Assembly: GCF_011046735.1 (NCBI RefSeq)
Contig: NZ_CP049258.1
Coordinates: 4,668,001 to 4,732,000, forward strand
DNA from: Nordella sp. HKS 07
GTDB lineage: Bacteria; Pseudomonadota; Alphaproteobacteria; Rhizobiales; Aestuariivirgaceae
Reading direction: 5' to 3'
Length of the DNA: 64,000 nt
Below are positions 24,478-34,436 of the stretch, one piece after another. The notes under the pieces were generated by a model, which was not told where the DNA came from, did not search any database, and saw only the letters and a list, made by a program, of their open reading frames with translations. The stretch's first letter is position 1. Each line of letters begins with the position of its first letter. Made by a program: the position numbers and the translations under genes.

Positions 24478-24822
24478 TCAGGCGCCCCCTCTGACGTCTC
24501 GCATAGCGGCAAACCATTGCTTCAGATCAGCAGTGAGCGCGGCGGCCGGCTCGCATTCCAAGCCGTTGTGATCGAGGACAGGCAGGCTGAGCGCCTCCGT
24601 CATCCACGCCAAGTCATTGATCAGTTCTTCCATGGTCTCGCCGCGGGGCCGCATGAAGTCTTCGGTCCAGTTGTAAGGCAGCTTGTCACAATTAGTTTGA
24701 TAGAAGGCTTCGACTATGCCGTATTCAACAGAGGTCACATTCGAAATCACATGGACGCGGCGCATGACCCGATAATTCCAGTAGCCGGTCTCATCATCTT
24801 CGCTCGGCTCATTCTCGTTCAT
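24478..24822 (-). CDS. Conserved small acidic protein of unknown function
   Basis: I recognise only a broad pattern in this 114-residue soluble protein: WNYRVMRR near residue 15, a central YGIVEAFYQ strand, then W-T-E-D and RGETMEELINDLAWMTEAL followed by PVLD. Similar short proteins of unknown function with the order WNYRV, YGIxExYY, GET-EEL-x-DL and PVLD occur in several bacterial groups. The composition is acidic and there is no signal peptide or membrane segment. It stands between the sugar ABC operon and the D-aminopeptidase operon on the same strand, and nothing around it suggests a role. Coding pattern and conserved motif make it a real gene. Confidence 0.7.
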   Translation of the reverse strand: MNENEPSEDDETGYWNYRVMRRVHVISNVTSVEYGIVEAFYQTNCDKLPYNWTEDFMRPRGETMEELINDLAWMTEALSLPVLDHNGLECEPAAALTADLKQWFAAMRDVRGGA

Positions 24823-24923
24823 CGTCTCTCTCTATCCCTTGGGGCTTGAGCCGCGGCGTCCTCAAGAGACTTGCTGGCGAGTTTTCGGTATAGCTTGATG
24901 CCCGTATTGACAAGCCCTCAGCC

Positions 24924-26501
24924 TCAGAAGCCCTGCCTATCCCGCCTCTCGAACCGCACCTTGCGCGCCAGCCAACAGCCTACGCTGACGCTCGTGATCC
25001 GCCCGCCGCTATCGCGCTCGAAGGTGAGCGTCCAGATGCCGGGCGCCGGCGCATCCATGGAGCGCTGGCATAGCAGGCGCCAGATGTCGGGGCCGGCCGG
25101 ATAGAGGGGCTGCATCGCGCCCTTGCCGAGGGGGCCCTCGAAGGCGCCGTAGAAGGCGCCGCCCCTCTCGGTGATCTCGAAAACGGCGTCGAGCTCGGCA
25201 CTGTGGAAGCGGCCCGCTATGTCGGTTTGGGCCTCACCGTCGAGGCGGCTGAGCGTGCCATTGAGATTGTCGGCCGCCCGCGTCAGCTGGATGATGTCGC
25301 CGTCGCGCTTGAGGGTCATCGCCGGCGATGCCGCCTGATGGGCGCTTGTGAGGTCGAGCATTTCGGCGTCGGTGGTGAAGCGGGCCGAGACCTGTCCGTC
25401 CTTGGCGCCTTCGCTGATATCGAGCAAAAGGCCGGTCGCCGGATCGAAATAGGCGCCGGTCCATTGCGGGTCATAGGCGATGGCTTTGCAGGCGGGCTCG
25501 GCCTGGCCGAGGCTTGCGCGCAGCACACGCATCGACGCTTCGCGTGCGCTCGACTGGTGATTGAAAAGGACGACAACCGAGAGGCGCTCCGCCGCCGCAT
25601 GCACTCGGTGGCAGCGGAATCCACGCAGCGCGCCGCCATGGCCGGTGAGCGCCAAGCCGTTGCTGTACATAAACGCGAGGCCGAAGCCGTAGTAGGCCGG
25701 CCGCCCATCGGCGAAAACGGGCCGCGCCGACAGACGCCGATAAAGTCCGTTGGCGTCGTCGCGGGTGCGGTCGATGAAATGCTCCCAGGCGATCATGTCG
25801 TCGAGGGAGGCGACGATGCCCGCATCGCCGGTCCAATGGATGTTGTTGACTGCCGGAATGAAGCCGAAGGCTTCGTTTCCTTCATAGCCGACAACACCGC
25901 CCGGCAGCGTGCCGGTCTCGGGATGGAGCCGGGCCGTCGCCATGCCGGCGGGGCCCAGAATCCTCTCCAGCAGAAGCTTGCCGAAATCCTCCTTCGCCGC
26001 GGTCTCGATCATATCGGAGACAAGGCGGAAATTGCCGTTCGAATAGGAATACTGGCTGCCGGCGGGGAAATGCAGCGTCTCGGTCTGGCCGATCAACGCC
26101 TCGGCATCGGCCGGGCGGAATTGCCCTTCGGGCTTCGCCCCTGAGAGCACGGTGAGCGCCCAGTAGTCGCGCAGGCCCGATTGATTGTGGCAGAGATCGA
26201 CGATGCGCGGCGGCTTGTCCCGCAATTTGGGCATGCGGGCGCGCAGAGCGTCGTCGAGCTGGTCCGGATCGGCGAAACGGTCGAGCAGCAGCGCGCAGGT
26301 GAACTGCTTGCTGATCGAGCAGATCGGAAACAGTGTTTCGGGCGAGAAGGGCACGCGGCGCTCGAGATCGGCGAAGCCCCAGGCATGGCGCGCGATCACG
26401 GCGCCGTCCTTGACGACGGCGACGGCGCCGCCCGGTCCCTTGAACTGCTGAGGCAGGTCGGCGATGGCGCGGTCGATGTCCGGCAGAGCGGTCTTGGTCA
26501 T
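24924..26501 (-). CDS. dap: D-aminopeptidase, serine hydrolase family S12
   Basis: This 525-residue enzyme would release N-terminal D-amino acids from small peptides. Starting from the ATG at 26501, the SxxK catalytic motif is Ser62-I-S-Lys65 and the second motif is Tyr153-S-N. These are the positions reported for Ochrobactrum anthropi D-aminopeptidase, whose length (520) is also matched. The third motif HGG is near residue 288. Two further beta-barrel-like domains (about 330-420 and 420-525) follow the penicillin-binding-like catalytic domain. The upstream ATG at 26570 would overlap the preceding dehydratase gene and is disfavoured. No signal peptide is evident. It is co-transcribed with the dehydratase 17 bases upstream. 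Confidence 0.88.
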   Translation of the reverse strand: MTKTALPDIDRAIADLPQQFKGPGGAVAVVKDGAVIARHAWGFADLERRVPFSPETLFPICSISKQFTCALLLDRFADPDQLDDALRARMPKLRDKPPRIVDLCHNQSGLRDYWALTVLSGAKPEGQFRPADAEALIGQTETLHFPAGSQYSYSNGNFRLVSDMIETAAKEDFGKLLLERILGPAGMATARLHPETGTLPGGVVGYEGNEAFGFIPAVNNIHWTGDAGIVASLDDMIAWEHFIDRTRDDANGLYRRLSARPVFADGRPAYYGFGLAFMYSNGLALTGHGGALRGFRCHRVHAAAERLSVVVLFNHQSSAREASMRVLRASLGQAEPACKAIAYDPQWTGAYFDPATGLLLDISEGAKDGQVSARFTTDAEMLDLTSAHQAASPAMTLKRDGDIIQLTRAADNLNGTLSRLDGEAQTDIAGRFHSAELDAVFEITERGGAFYGAFEGPLGKGAMQPLYPAGPDIWRLLCQRSMDAPAPGIWTLTFERDSGGRITSVSVGCWLARKVRFERRDRQGF

Positions 26502-26518
26502 GGAACGGTATCTTCTCT

Positions 26519-27466
26519 TCAGTTTCGGGCAAGCGACAGGATTGTGCGAGGATCGACATTGGCGCCGCACAGCACGACGACATTGGCGGTTTCCTCCGCC
26601 GAGGGGCGCCGTTTGAGGAAGCCGGCATAGGCCAGCGCCGCCGCACCTTCGACGATCAGATTTTCCTTCAGTACGAGGTCCTTGAGGGCGGCCGCGATCT
26701 CGGCCTCATCGCATTGGACGATCTCATCGACTGTCGCCATGGCCAAGGGCAGGGTCATGCTGTCCTCGTCCATGCCGCCGGCGACGCCGTCGGCGAGGGT
26801 GGGATGATGCTCGACCTCGACGACGCGTCCGGCGCGAATGGCAGCCGCCAGCGCCGCCGAATTCTCCGCCGCGACGCCGATGATCCGCGTTTCGGGCGAG
26901 AAGCTCTTGAGCACCGCGGCGATGCCTGAGATGAGGCCGCCGCCGCCCATGGCGATGAAGACCGTGTCGATTTGCTCATGCTGATCGAGAAGCTCGAGCC
27001 CGATGGTGCCTTGCCCGGCGACGATGTCAGGATCGTTATAGGGCGAGACATAAACAAGGCCGCGCCGGCGCGCCGCCGCCTGGGCATGCGTTTCGGCCTG
27101 GCCCGATTCATCACCCTCGAGCAGGATCTCAACGCCATAGGCCTCGATGCGCGCGAGCTTCGCTTGCGTCACCGTCTTCGGCAGCACCACGGTGAGCTTG
27201 TTGCCGGTGAGGGAGGCGGCCTTGGCGCTGGCGATGCCGTGATTGCCCGAGGAGGCGGTGATGAGGCCCTGTCCCTTCTCGATCGCCGTCATCTTGCTCG
27301 CGGCGCCGCGGAACTTGAAGGAGCCCGTATGCTGGAAGTTCTCGGCCTTGAAGAAGAGCGAGGTGTCCGAGCGCGCCGGCAGGAGCGGGGTCTCGTAGAC
27401 AAAATCGCGAATGCGCCGCCGGGCCTTGACCGCCAACGCCGCCTGCTCAAGCACGATGTTTTCCAT
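26519..27466 (-). CDS. Threonine/serine dehydratase-like PLP enzyme, fold type II
   Basis: This 315-residue enzyme belongs to the threonine dehydratase/serine racemase group. The PLP lysine lies in TGSFKFRGA (about residue 51), the SSGNHG substrate loop is near 73, and the glycine-rich phosphate loop MGGGGLISG is near 173. There is no C-terminal ACT regulatory domain, so it is the catabolic, unregulated type and could deaminate L- or D-hydroxy amino acids or racemise serine. It lies 17 bases upstream of the D-aminopeptidase gene. Amino acids freed by that enzyme are natural substrates, though the stereochemical preference cannot be read here. An ectoine-pathway EutB-like role is possible but no partners are present. 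Confidence 0.88.
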   Translation of the reverse strand: MENIVLEQAALAVKARRRIRDFVYETPLLPARSDTSLFFKAENFQHTGSFKFRGAASKMTAIEKGQGLITASSGNHGIASAKAASLTGNKLTVVLPKTVTQAKLARIEAYGVEILLEGDESGQAETHAQAAARRRGLVYVSPYNDPDIVAGQGTIGLELLDQHEQIDTVFIAMGGGGLISGIAAVLKSFSPETRIIGVAAENSAALAAAIRAGRVVEVEHHPTLADGVAGGMDEDSMTLPLAMATVDEIVQCDEAEIAAALKDLVLKENLIVEGAAALAYAGFLKRRPSAEETANVVVLCGANVDPRTILSLARN

Positions 27467-27562
27467 TGGCTGTTCCCCTGATCCCGAATTTCCCGGTCTT
27501 GTTGTCGCGCGCGGTGGGGGCTGTCAAGGGTTGGCGACACTCCACCCGGCGCTGCGCGCCGC

Positions 27563-27587
27563 CCTCCCCACGCTGCGCGTGAGGAGG
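27563..27587. repeat. Short GC-rich palindrome between minus-strand genes
   Basis: CCTCCCCACGC (27563-27573) and GCGTGAGGAGG (27577-27587) form an 11-bp stem with one mismatch and a TGC loop, just past the stop of the Cys/Met PLP enzyme gene. It may act as a terminator, although no T-run follows, or be another interspersed palindrome. Confidence 0.45.
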
Positions 27588-27598
27588 TGAGATTCGAC

Positions 27599-28804
27599 CT
27601 AGAGCACCTCGTCGAGATCGGCGCAGATGTCCTCGGCGTCCTCGATGCCGACCGAGAAGCGGAAGACACCGTCACCGGCGAAGTTGCGATAGCGTTCGAG
27701 CAGCTCGCCCTGGTGCCGGAACGTCGAGCGCATGAGGGCATCCGTCGGGATGCAGTAGACGAGGCTCCGGTGATGGCCGAGCGACACGGCATAATGGACG
27801 ATCTCCAGCCGGTCGACCATGCGCCTCGCGAGCGCCGGGCCGTCCTCGACCTGGAAGGTCATCATGCCGGAGAAGTTCTTCATCTGGCGGCGCGCCAGCT
27901 CATGCTGGGGATGCGACGCCAGCCCCGGATAGAAGACGCGCTTCACCTTGCCGTGGCCTTCCAGGAACTTCGCCACCGCAAGCGCCGTCTCCTCATGGGC
28001 GCGCATGCGGATCGGCAAGGTCGCCGCCCCGCGCAGGATCAGCCAGGCATTGAAGGGCGACAGCACGCCGCCATAGTGGACCGTCGCCTCGAGATTGAGC
28101 GCGTCGAGATCGTCCTTGCGGCCGAGCACGGCGCCGCCCATCGCATCGCCATGACCGCCAATATATTTGGTCAGCGAGTGCACGACGAAATCGGCGCCGA
28201 AGTCGAGCGGGCGGGTGGCGATCGGCGAGGCGAAGGTGGAATCGACCGCCACGTCGCGCACGCCCTTGGCGCGGGCGAGCCGGCTCAAGGCGGCGATATC
28301 GGCGAGCCGCATGATCGGATTGGCCGGCGTCTCGACCCACAGCATGCGGGTACGCGGCGTCACCGCGCGTTCGACCATGTCGAGATCGGACATGTCGACA
28401 GGCGTGACCTCGATGCCGAAGCGGGGCAGGCTGTCGCGCACCAGCTCGGCGGTGCCGACATAGTTGGTGTCGGAGATGACGAGATGATCGCCCTGGCTGA
28501 GCCGCCCCAGCAGGAGCGCGCTGGAGGCCGCCATGCCGGACGCATAGCATTGGCAGGATTGGGCGCCCTCGAGAGCCGCCAGCTTGTCCTCGAGCTGCCT
28601 GACGGTCGGATTTGATACCCGCGCGTAGACATAGCCGTCATAATTGTCGCGGTTACGGGCCGAGAAGCCCGCGACCTCGCTCGGCGCGAAAGTGGACGAC
28701 ATCACCAGATTGGGCGAGGAGGCCCGCGTCGTCGGGTCAATGCCTTCGCCCGCATGGATGGCGGTGGTTCGCACCCCCCTTTGCCGGTTGGTCGTCTTCG
28801 CCAT
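27599..28804 (-). CDS. Cys/Met-metabolism PLP enzyme (cystathionine gamma-lyase / methionine gamma-lyase type)
   Basis: This 401-residue fold-type I enzyme has the PLP lysine in VVHSLTKYIGGHGD (about residue 211), the phosphate-binding YASGMAASSALLL loop and the catalytic-tyrosine region YVYARVSNPT. The family includes cystathionine gamma-synthase, cystathionine lyases and methionine gamma-lyase, and sequence reading alone does not separate them. The ATG at 28804, preceded by AAGGG, is preferred to a start 330 bases further upstream, which would add an Arg-rich stretch unlike the family and invade the divergent exporter gene. It is divergent from the MMPL exporter across about 100 bases and is followed by the dehydratase/D-aminopeptidase pair on the same strand. 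Confidence 0.9.
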   Translation of the reverse strand: MAKTTNRQRGVRTTAIHAGEGIDPTTRASSPNLVMSSTFAPSEVAGFSARNRDNYDGYVYARVSNPTVRQLEDKLAALEGAQSCQCYASGMAASSALLLGRLSQGDHLVISDTNYVGTAELVRDSLPRFGIEVTPVDMSDLDMVERAVTPRTRMLWVETPANPIMRLADIAALSRLARAKGVRDVAVDSTFASPIATRPLDFGADFVVHSLTKYIGGHGDAMGGAVLGRKDDLDALNLEATVHYGGVLSPFNAWLILRGAATLPIRMRAHEETALAVAKFLEGHGKVKRVFYPGLASHPQHELARRQMKNFSGMMTFQVEDGPALARRMVDRLEIVHYAVSLGHHRSLVYCIPTDALMRSTFRHQGELLERYRNFAGDGVFRFSVGIEDAEDICADLDEVL

Positions 28805-28906
28805 GGAATTTGCCCTTGAATTGCACAAGCTGTAACAGGACCCGATGGGGAAATGTGACTCGTTTATGGGGATTCGCCTATCGCGCCCGGAAAGGCGCCG
28901 CGGCCG

Positions 28907-31585
28907 ATGACCTGGCAGGATCGTCACCGTGAGCCGGCTCCGGGACCGAAGCCGCTTCTGCGGCCGAATGTCTTTGCCCGGCTGGCGCGCTTCTGCTTCC
29001 GCCATGGCCTGATCGTCATCGCCATCTGGGTGGCGCTCGCCATCCCGGCTCTCGTCTTTACCGTAACGGCAATGAAGGTCCAGTTGCGGGAAGCCGTCCT
29101 CGTCGCCGCCGACAGCGCCATTGCCGAGGAGCAAAGCCGGCTCGAGGCGGAGTTCCCCGAGCCCAGCGAGAGCATCGTCGCCGTCATCGACAGCAAGGAC
29201 CCGAAACTGGCGCGCAGCGGCGCCGAGCGCATGGCCGCCCGCATGGGCGAGCAGACCAATGTGTTCCGCAATATATTCGCGCCCGGCACCGGCCGTTTCT
29301 TCGACGACAGCGGTGTGCTCTATCTGAACGAGGAAGGGGTGGCCAATATGGTGGCGCGCATCGAGCGCTCCGGCCCCTTGTTCCAGGCGCTATCCATTTC
29401 GCCCAATCTCACCGGCATCGCGGTGCTCGCCGACCAAGTCGCCAGGGTGGTCGCGGAAGGCCGTTCGCCAGAAGTGGTGACGGCGCTCCTCAGCGACGCG
29501 GCCAAATCCGTCCAGGCGCAGATCGCCGGCCAGCGGCGCGACCTCGACTGGCTGGCGCTCGTCGAGCATGGCGTCACCATCGAGAGCCCGCGCTGGTATG
29601 TGCTGGCCTATCCGCTGGCGAACGGCAGCAGCGATCCGGCGCGCCGCGCGGTGGAGGAAGCGCGCCGCCTCGCCGATCTTACCGAGACGGAATTCGGCGG
29701 CCGCATCGCGATTCAGCTGACCGGGCGGCCGGTGCTGCGCGCACTGGCGCCGCCCCCCGACATCCGCGCTTTGCTGCTGCCGTCGCTCCTGTCGGGCATC
29801 GTGATCCTCGTGATCCTGGCCTTCGGCCTTTCCCGCTTCGGCTCGGTGATGATCGTGCTCGCGACGGTGGCGATCACCTTCATCATGACCACGGCGCTGG
29901 CGCTTGTTGCTCTGGGCGCCTTCGACCGGGTGAGCCTCACCTATCCGGTGCTGTTTGCGGGGCTGATCGGCGTCGCCGTGATCTGTTGGCTGCTGCGCGC
30001 GGAAGAAGCCGAACAGAGCGGCCTTGGCCGGCTCGCCGCGGCGATGCTGACGGCGCAGGCCCTGGGATTGCCGCTGCTTGTCTGGCTCGCCGGCATCTCG
30101 GCCACGGGCCTCGCCGTGATCGGCAGCCCTTTCCTGGGGCTGCAGAAGCTCGCCGTCGTTCTCGCCATCATGAGCGCCGTCATCGGTGCCGCGGCCATGA
30201 CGCTGCTGCCCGCCTTTCTGTCGCTGCTCAGACCCCACTTCCTCGCGGATGTCGATGAGGACGACCAGCTCCATTGGCTCGACAAGGTGATGGCGAGACC
30301 TGCCTCCTATGGCTGGTGGTCGCTGCGCCGCGGACTGGCGGCGACGCTGATCGCGGTCGCGGTCCTGTGTGGCCTGCTGGTGCCGTCGCTGCATTTCGAA
30401 AGCCCGGTGACGATGGCGCCGGGCGGCGATAGTGCCGCCGAAAGGCTGTTCCGCGAATTGTCGGCGCGCGAACCGTCGCTGCTCGCCTCCGGCCAGATCC
30501 TGGCGGAGCCCGGCGATCCGGCCCGGCTTCTGGTACGCCGTCTGGCGATACTTCCCGAGGTGGAGGGGGTTCGCTGGGTCGAATCCTTCCTACCGCCCGG
30601 GGAGGCCGAGAAGCGGGCCATCCTGGCCCGGCTCCAGGGCGTCTTCCCGCGCAATACGACGGCGGTGCCGGACGTGGCGGATGATCCGCTGCGCGCCGAA
30701 TTCGTGAAACTGCTGGACGCGCTGCAGCGCATTGCCGCCGAGCCAAAGGCGACACCGGAGTTGGCGGGCGCCGCCAATGAGCTGCGCCGCAGCCTGCTGC
30801 TCCTCGAGAACAACGGCGTGGCGCCGCCCGACGCGCTGCGCCAGCTCGAGCGCACCTTCTTCACAAGGCTGCAACTGCTGCTCGATCGCATCGACCGACT
30901 CTCCCATCTCGATCCCTTGACGGTAGACCGGCTCGACCCGGCGATCCATCGCCAGTTCGTCTCGCGCAGCGGCCTGTGGCGCATCGAGGTGCAGCCGCGC
31001 CGCCCCGACGAGATCGCCTCGTTCGCTTCCGCTGTGCGCAGCGTGGCGCCATCGGCTGCCGGCGCCGCTTTAGTCGCGGCCGACCGCCTCGCCACCATGC
31101 GCGCCGCGGTGCCTGTCTATGTGGGCGCCTGGGCGTTGCTTATCGTCTTCCTGCCCCTCATCCTGTTCCTCAACCTGCGCAAGGCGATGCGCATCCTGCT
31201 GCCGGTCGCCACCGCGACGCTGCTGGCGCTCGGGGCCACCGCGATGATGGGCGCCAGCCTCAATCCGGAAAGCATCGCCGTCTTCGCGCTTCTGATGTCC
31301 TTTACGCTCGGCGCCGCCATTCTGGCCGAGGCGTGGTATGGTGCGCAGCCGAACGGCCAATGGCCGCAGGCCTCCTCGCGCCCGCGGGCACTTCTGCTGT
31401 CGGCATTCCTGGTGCTCGCCGCCCTCGCACCGCTGATGCTCTCGCCATTGCCGGCGGTGGAGCAGTTCGGCATCCTGCTCCTTGTCGCGATGGGGTTGAG
31501 CCTGGTCGGGCTGTTCGTGCTCCTGCCGCAATTGCGGGTCTGGACGGCGCCCCGGCGCCGGCGGCGAGACGACGACGAGGAATAA
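28907..31585 (+). CDS. MMPL/RND-superfamily exporter, HpnN-like
   Basis: This 892-residue inner-membrane protein has an N-terminal helix (about 35-57), a large periplasmic domain (about 58-270), five or six membrane segments (about 275-450), a second periplasmic domain (about 490-720) and a final membrane block. This is the duplicated layout of RND-type lipid exporters. The N-terminal part resembles hopanoid transporter HpnN, which moves hopanoids to the outer membrane. The usual hopanoid genes (shc, hpnC-E) are absent from this window, so the substrate could be another lipid. Its stop abuts that of the phosphatase gene on the other strand. dxs, which feeds isoprenoid synthesis, lies about 740 bases beyond. 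Confidence 0.82.
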   Translation: MTWQDRHREPAPGPKPLLRPNVFARLARFCFRHGLIVIAIWVALAIPALVFTVTAMKVQLREAVLVAADSAIAEEQSRLEAEFPEPSESIVAVIDSKDPKLARSGAERMAARMGEQTNVFRNIFAPGTGRFFDDSGVLYLNEEGVANMVARIERSGPLFQALSISPNLTGIAVLADQVARVVAEGRSPEVVTALLSDAAKSVQAQIAGQRRDLDWLALVEHGVTIESPRWYVLAYPLANGSSDPARRAVEEARRLADLTETEFGGRIAIQLTGRPVLRALAPPPDIRALLLPSLLSGIVILVILAFGLSRFGSVMIVLATVAITFIMTTALALVALGAFDRVSLTYPVLFAGLIGVAVICWLLRAEEAEQSGLGRLAAAMLTAQALGLPLLVWLAGISATGLAVIGSPFLGLQKLAVVLAIMSAVIGAAAMTLLPAFLSLLRPHFLADVDEDDQLHWLDKVMARPASYGWWSLRRGLAATLIAVAVLCGLLVPSLHFESPVTMAPGGDSAAERLFRELSAREPSLLASGQILAEPGDPARLLVRRLAILPEVEGVRWVESFLPPGEAEKRAILARLQGVFPRNTTAVPDVADDPLRAEFVKLLDALQRIAAEPKATPELAGAANELRRSLLLLENNGVAPPDALRQLERTFFTRLQLLLDRIDRLSHLDPLTVDRLDPAIHRQFVSRSGLWRIEVQPRRPDEIASFASAVRSVAPSAAGAALVAADRLATMRAAVPVYVGAWALLIVFLPLILFLNLRKAMRILLPVATATLLALGATAMMGASLNPESIAVFALLMSFTLGAAILAEAWYGAQPNGQWPQASSRPRALLLSAFLVLAALAPLMLSPLPAVEQFGILLLVAMGLSLVGLFVLLPQLRVWTAPRRRRRDDDEE

Positions 31586-32164
31586 TCAGACGGCCAGTTC
31601 CGCCATGTCGACTTCGGCTTGGCGGCCGATGCCGGCCATCCAATCGGCATAATGGGGCCTTGCCGCGATCTGACGCCCGTAATAGCGGCGCAGAGCCGCG
31701 ACGAGGCTGCCGTCGCGGCCAAGTTGCTCATCGGCATGGCGGATCATCAGCGAGCTCGGCCAGGCCTTCGGTCGGATCTCGGCCAGCCGCAGGAACAGGC
31801 TTTCCGAATCTTCCCGCGGATTGCCCGTCGCCATCAAGGTGATCATGGCCGCCGCCGAGCGTGACACGCCTTTGTGGCAATGAGCCAGCAAATGCCCGTC
31901 CGCCGCTTCCGTCGATCGCGCCGGCAGGTTCTTTCCAAAGCGAATGATCTCGCCGACATGTTCGGCTTGCGGCAGGATCTTGTTCGGCGCCGGCGCGATG
32001 ATGTCGTGGAAGCGCAAGGTCGTCCGGCGATGCGCCGGAAAGGCACCGAAGGCATCGATCTCGGGGTGATCGGGATCAAGTATCGAGAGGACATGCGTCA
32101 CCGCGCTGTCACTATGCGCGGGAAGCTCGTCAATCCCACAGACAGTCAGGATAGAAAAATTCAT
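31586..32164 (-). CDS. Tyrosine/dual-specificity phosphatase-like protein
   Basis: This 192-residue soluble protein has the Cys-based phosphatase P-loop HCHKGVSRSAA (H-C-x5-R-S, about residues 96-106). The N-terminal MNFSILTVCGIDELP is typical of a protein-tyrosine-phosphatase-like family in alphaproteobacteria. A possible general-acid Asp lies in FHDIIAP. The substrate is unknown; it may be phosphotyrosine or a phosphoinositide-like molecule. Start codons further upstream exist, but the ATG at 32164 has AAGG 8 bases before it and begins at the conserved region. It follows dxs on the same strand after 156 bases and converges with the MMPL gene. Confidence 0.82.
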   Translation of the reverse strand: MNFSILTVCGIDELPAHSDSAVTHVLSILDPDHPEIDAFGAFPAHRRTTLRFHDIIAPAPNKILPQAEHVGEIIRFGKNLPARSTEAADGHLLAHCHKGVSRSAAAMITLMATGNPREDSESLFLRLAEIRPKAWPSSLMIRHADEQLGRDGSLVAALRRYYGRQIAARPHYADWMAGIGRQAEVDMAELAV

Positions 32165-32320
32165 CGCCATCACCTTGGCCCATTGAAAACCGGACGTGAG
32201 ATTCGCGCAACCTGGCTCATCACATGTGCTCTTTGATTGCATCGCGGCGGACGACGCCCGCCGAGATGGCCGGTAGCGCCGCACGAGGAATGCTACAGAG
32301 CGCTGCTTGGCTCAGGGGCG

Positions 32321-34249
32321 TCAGGCCAATGTCTTGAGATCTAGCGTCCGTGCCGTGTCACCGAGCGCGCCCAGCACCTCGGCGACGATCGCTTTTTCGG
32401 TCAGGCCGGCATCCTCATACTGCTCCTTGGGCGCCGCATGCGAGACAAAGCGGTCGGGCAGATACATTGTCCTGATATGGCAGCCGCTATTGAACAGATT
32501 GGCGCGCGCCAGATAGTGCAGGACCTGGGTGCCGAAGCCGCCGATGGCGCCTTCCTCAATGGTCACCAGAACTTCGTGGCCATGCACCAGCCGGCGAATG
32601 AGATCCTCGTCCAGCGGCTTGGCGAAGCGCGCATCGGCCACCGTGGTCGGCAGGCCGAGGCTCGCCAGCTCATCGGCCGCCTTGAGGCATTCCTGGAGCC
32701 TCGCTCCGAAGGAGAGAAGCGCGATCTTGCCACCTTCCCGCATCACGCGGCCGCGCCCGATCTCGAGTGGCACGCCATGCTCGGGCAGGTCGACGCCGAT
32801 ACCCTCGCCGCGCGGATAGCGGAAGGCCGAGGGCCGGTCGTCGATCGCGGCGGCGGTCGCCACCATATGGACGAGATCGGCTTCGTCCGCCGCCGCCATG
32901 ACCACGAAATCCGGCAGGCAGGCGAGATAGGTGATGTCGAAGCTGCCGGCATGCGTCGGCCCGTCCTGGCCGACGAGCCCGGCGCGGTCGATGGCGAAGC
33001 GCACCGGCAGGCGTTGCAGCGCCACGTCATGCACGATCTGGTCATAGGCGCGCTGCAGGAAGGTGGAATAGATGGCGCAGAACGGCTTGAAGCCCTCGAC
33101 CGCGAGGCCGGCGGCGAAAGTGACGGCATGCTGCTCGGCGATGCCGACATCGAACATGCGCTCGGGGAAGCGCTGGGCAAACTTGTCGAGGCCGGTGCCG
33201 GACGGCATGGCGGCGGTGATGCCGACGATCTTCTCGTCCTTCTCGCCCTCGGCGACCAGCGCCTTGGCGAAGACCGACGTGTAAGTGGGAGCGTTGGAGG
33301 AACTCGTCGCTATTTCGCCGGTGGCACGATTGAATTTCGAGATGGCGTGGTATTTCTCGCGGTCGGGCTTGGCGAAGGGATGGCCCTTGCCCTTTTCCGT
33401 CACCACATGGACCAGGACCGGCCCCAGCTGCTTGGCGTCGCGCACATTCTGCAGGATGGGCACCAGCGTATCCATGTCGTGCCCGTCGATCGGACCGACA
33501 TAATAGAAGCCAAGCTCCTCGAACAACGTGCCGCCGGTCAGCATGCCGCGCGCATACTCGTCCGCCCGCTGAGCGGCGGTCCGCAAGGTGCGCGGGAACT
33601 TCATGGCAAGCTGCTTGGCGATATCGCGCAGGGACAGAAACGACCTGGATGAGACCAGCCATGAGAGGTAGTTGGTCAGCGCCCCCACTGCCGGCGCGAT
33701 CGACATGCCATTGTCGTTGAGGACGACGATGAGGCGGGTGTCGAGGGCGCCCGCATTGTTCATCGCCTCATAGGCCATGCCGGCGCTCATGGCGCCGTCG
33801 CCGATGACGCAGACGACGTGATTGTCCTGGTGCTTGAGGTCGCGCGCCACCGCCATGCCGAGGCCGGCGGAGATCGAGGTCGAGCTGTGCGCGGCGCCGA
33901 AGGGATCGTATTCGCTCTCGGCCCGCTTGGTGAAGCCATAGAGCCCGTCGCGCTGGCGAATCTGGCGGATACGGTCGCGCCGGCCGGTCAAGATTTTATG
34001 CGGATAGCACTGATGGCTGACGTCCCAGATCAGCCGGTCGGTCGGCGTGTTGAAGACATAATGCAAGGCGACGGTGAGCTCGATGACGCCGAGGCCGGCA
34101 CCGAAATGGCCGCCGGTCTTGGCGGCCGCGTCGATGGTCTCGGCTCTTAGTTCCTCGGCAAGCTGGCGCAGTTCCTGGGGGCCGAGTTTACGCAGCGCCG
34201 CCGGATCGCCAACGCTGTCGAGCAAAGGGGTATGATCTGTCCTGGTCAT
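32321..34249 (-). CDS. dxs: 1-deoxy-D-xylulose-5-phosphate synthase
   Basis: This 642-residue enzyme condenses pyruvate with glyceraldehyde 3-phosphate, the first step of the MEP isoprenoid pathway. It is full length. The thiamine-diphosphate-binding segment [18 protein letters not shown] is at about 153-170, the [12 protein letters not shown] block is near 79, and the transketolase pyrimidine-binding domain (about 320-480) contains [16 protein letters not shown] with the catalytic Glu. The C-terminal domain includes [12 protein letters not shown]. It is transcribed alone or with the downstream phosphatase. In rhizobia dxs often lies beside xseB/ispA, but those are not seen upstream here. Confidence 0.97.
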   Translation of the reverse strand: MTRTDHTPLLDSVGDPAALRKLGPQELRQLAEELRAETIDAAAKTGGHFGAGLGVIELTVALHYVFNTPTDRLIWDVSHQCYPHKILTGRRDRIRQIRQRDGLYGFTKRAESEYDPFGAAHSSTSISAGLGMAVARDLKHQDNHVVCVIGDGAMSAGMAYEAMNNAGALDTRLIVVLNDNGMSIAPAVGALTNYLSWLVSSRSFLSLRDIAKQLAMKFPRTLRTAAQRADEYARGMLTGGTLFEELGFYYVGPIDGHDMDTLVPILQNVRDAKQLGPVLVHVVTEKGKGHPFAKPDREKYHAISKFNRATGEIATSSSNAPTYTSVFAKALVAEGEKDEKIVGITAAMPSGTGLDKFAQRFPERMFDVGIAEQHAVTFAAGLAVEGFKPFCAIYSTFLQRAYDQIVHDVALQRLPVRFAIDRAGLVGQDGPTHAGSFDITYLACLPDFVVMAAADEADLVHMVATAAAIDDRPSAFRYPRGEGIGVDLPEHGVPLEIGRGRVMREGGKIALLSFGARLQECLKAADELASLGLPTTVADARFAKPLDEDLIRRLVHGHEVLVTIEEGAIGGFGTQVLHYLARANLFNSGCHIRTMYLPDRFVSHAAPKEQYEDAGLTEKAIVAEVLGALGDTARTLDLKTLA

Positions 34250-34337
34250 TTCCTGGACTACATAAGCGGGGGGTGCGGGGCGCGCAATTCCTTTATTTGA
34301 CGCGCCGATATTGGACTTTCGACCAGTTTCACATGAC

Positions 34338-34367
34338 TTGGGACAAAGCTGTGGGCGATGCTATAGT
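34338..34367 (+). promoter_or_regulatory. Predicted promoter of the opp operon
   Basis: TTGGGA (34338-34343) and TATAGT (34362-34367) are 18 bases apart and about 70 bases upstream of the oppA start. The match to the sigma-70 consensus is fair. The region also holds the dxs promoter on the other strand. Confidence 0.35.
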
Positions 34368-34436
34368 GCGCCCGTTTGGACCGGCGGCTTTTGGCAATTC
34401 TGCCCTTAACGAAGCCGTCAACATGGGAGGAACTAA

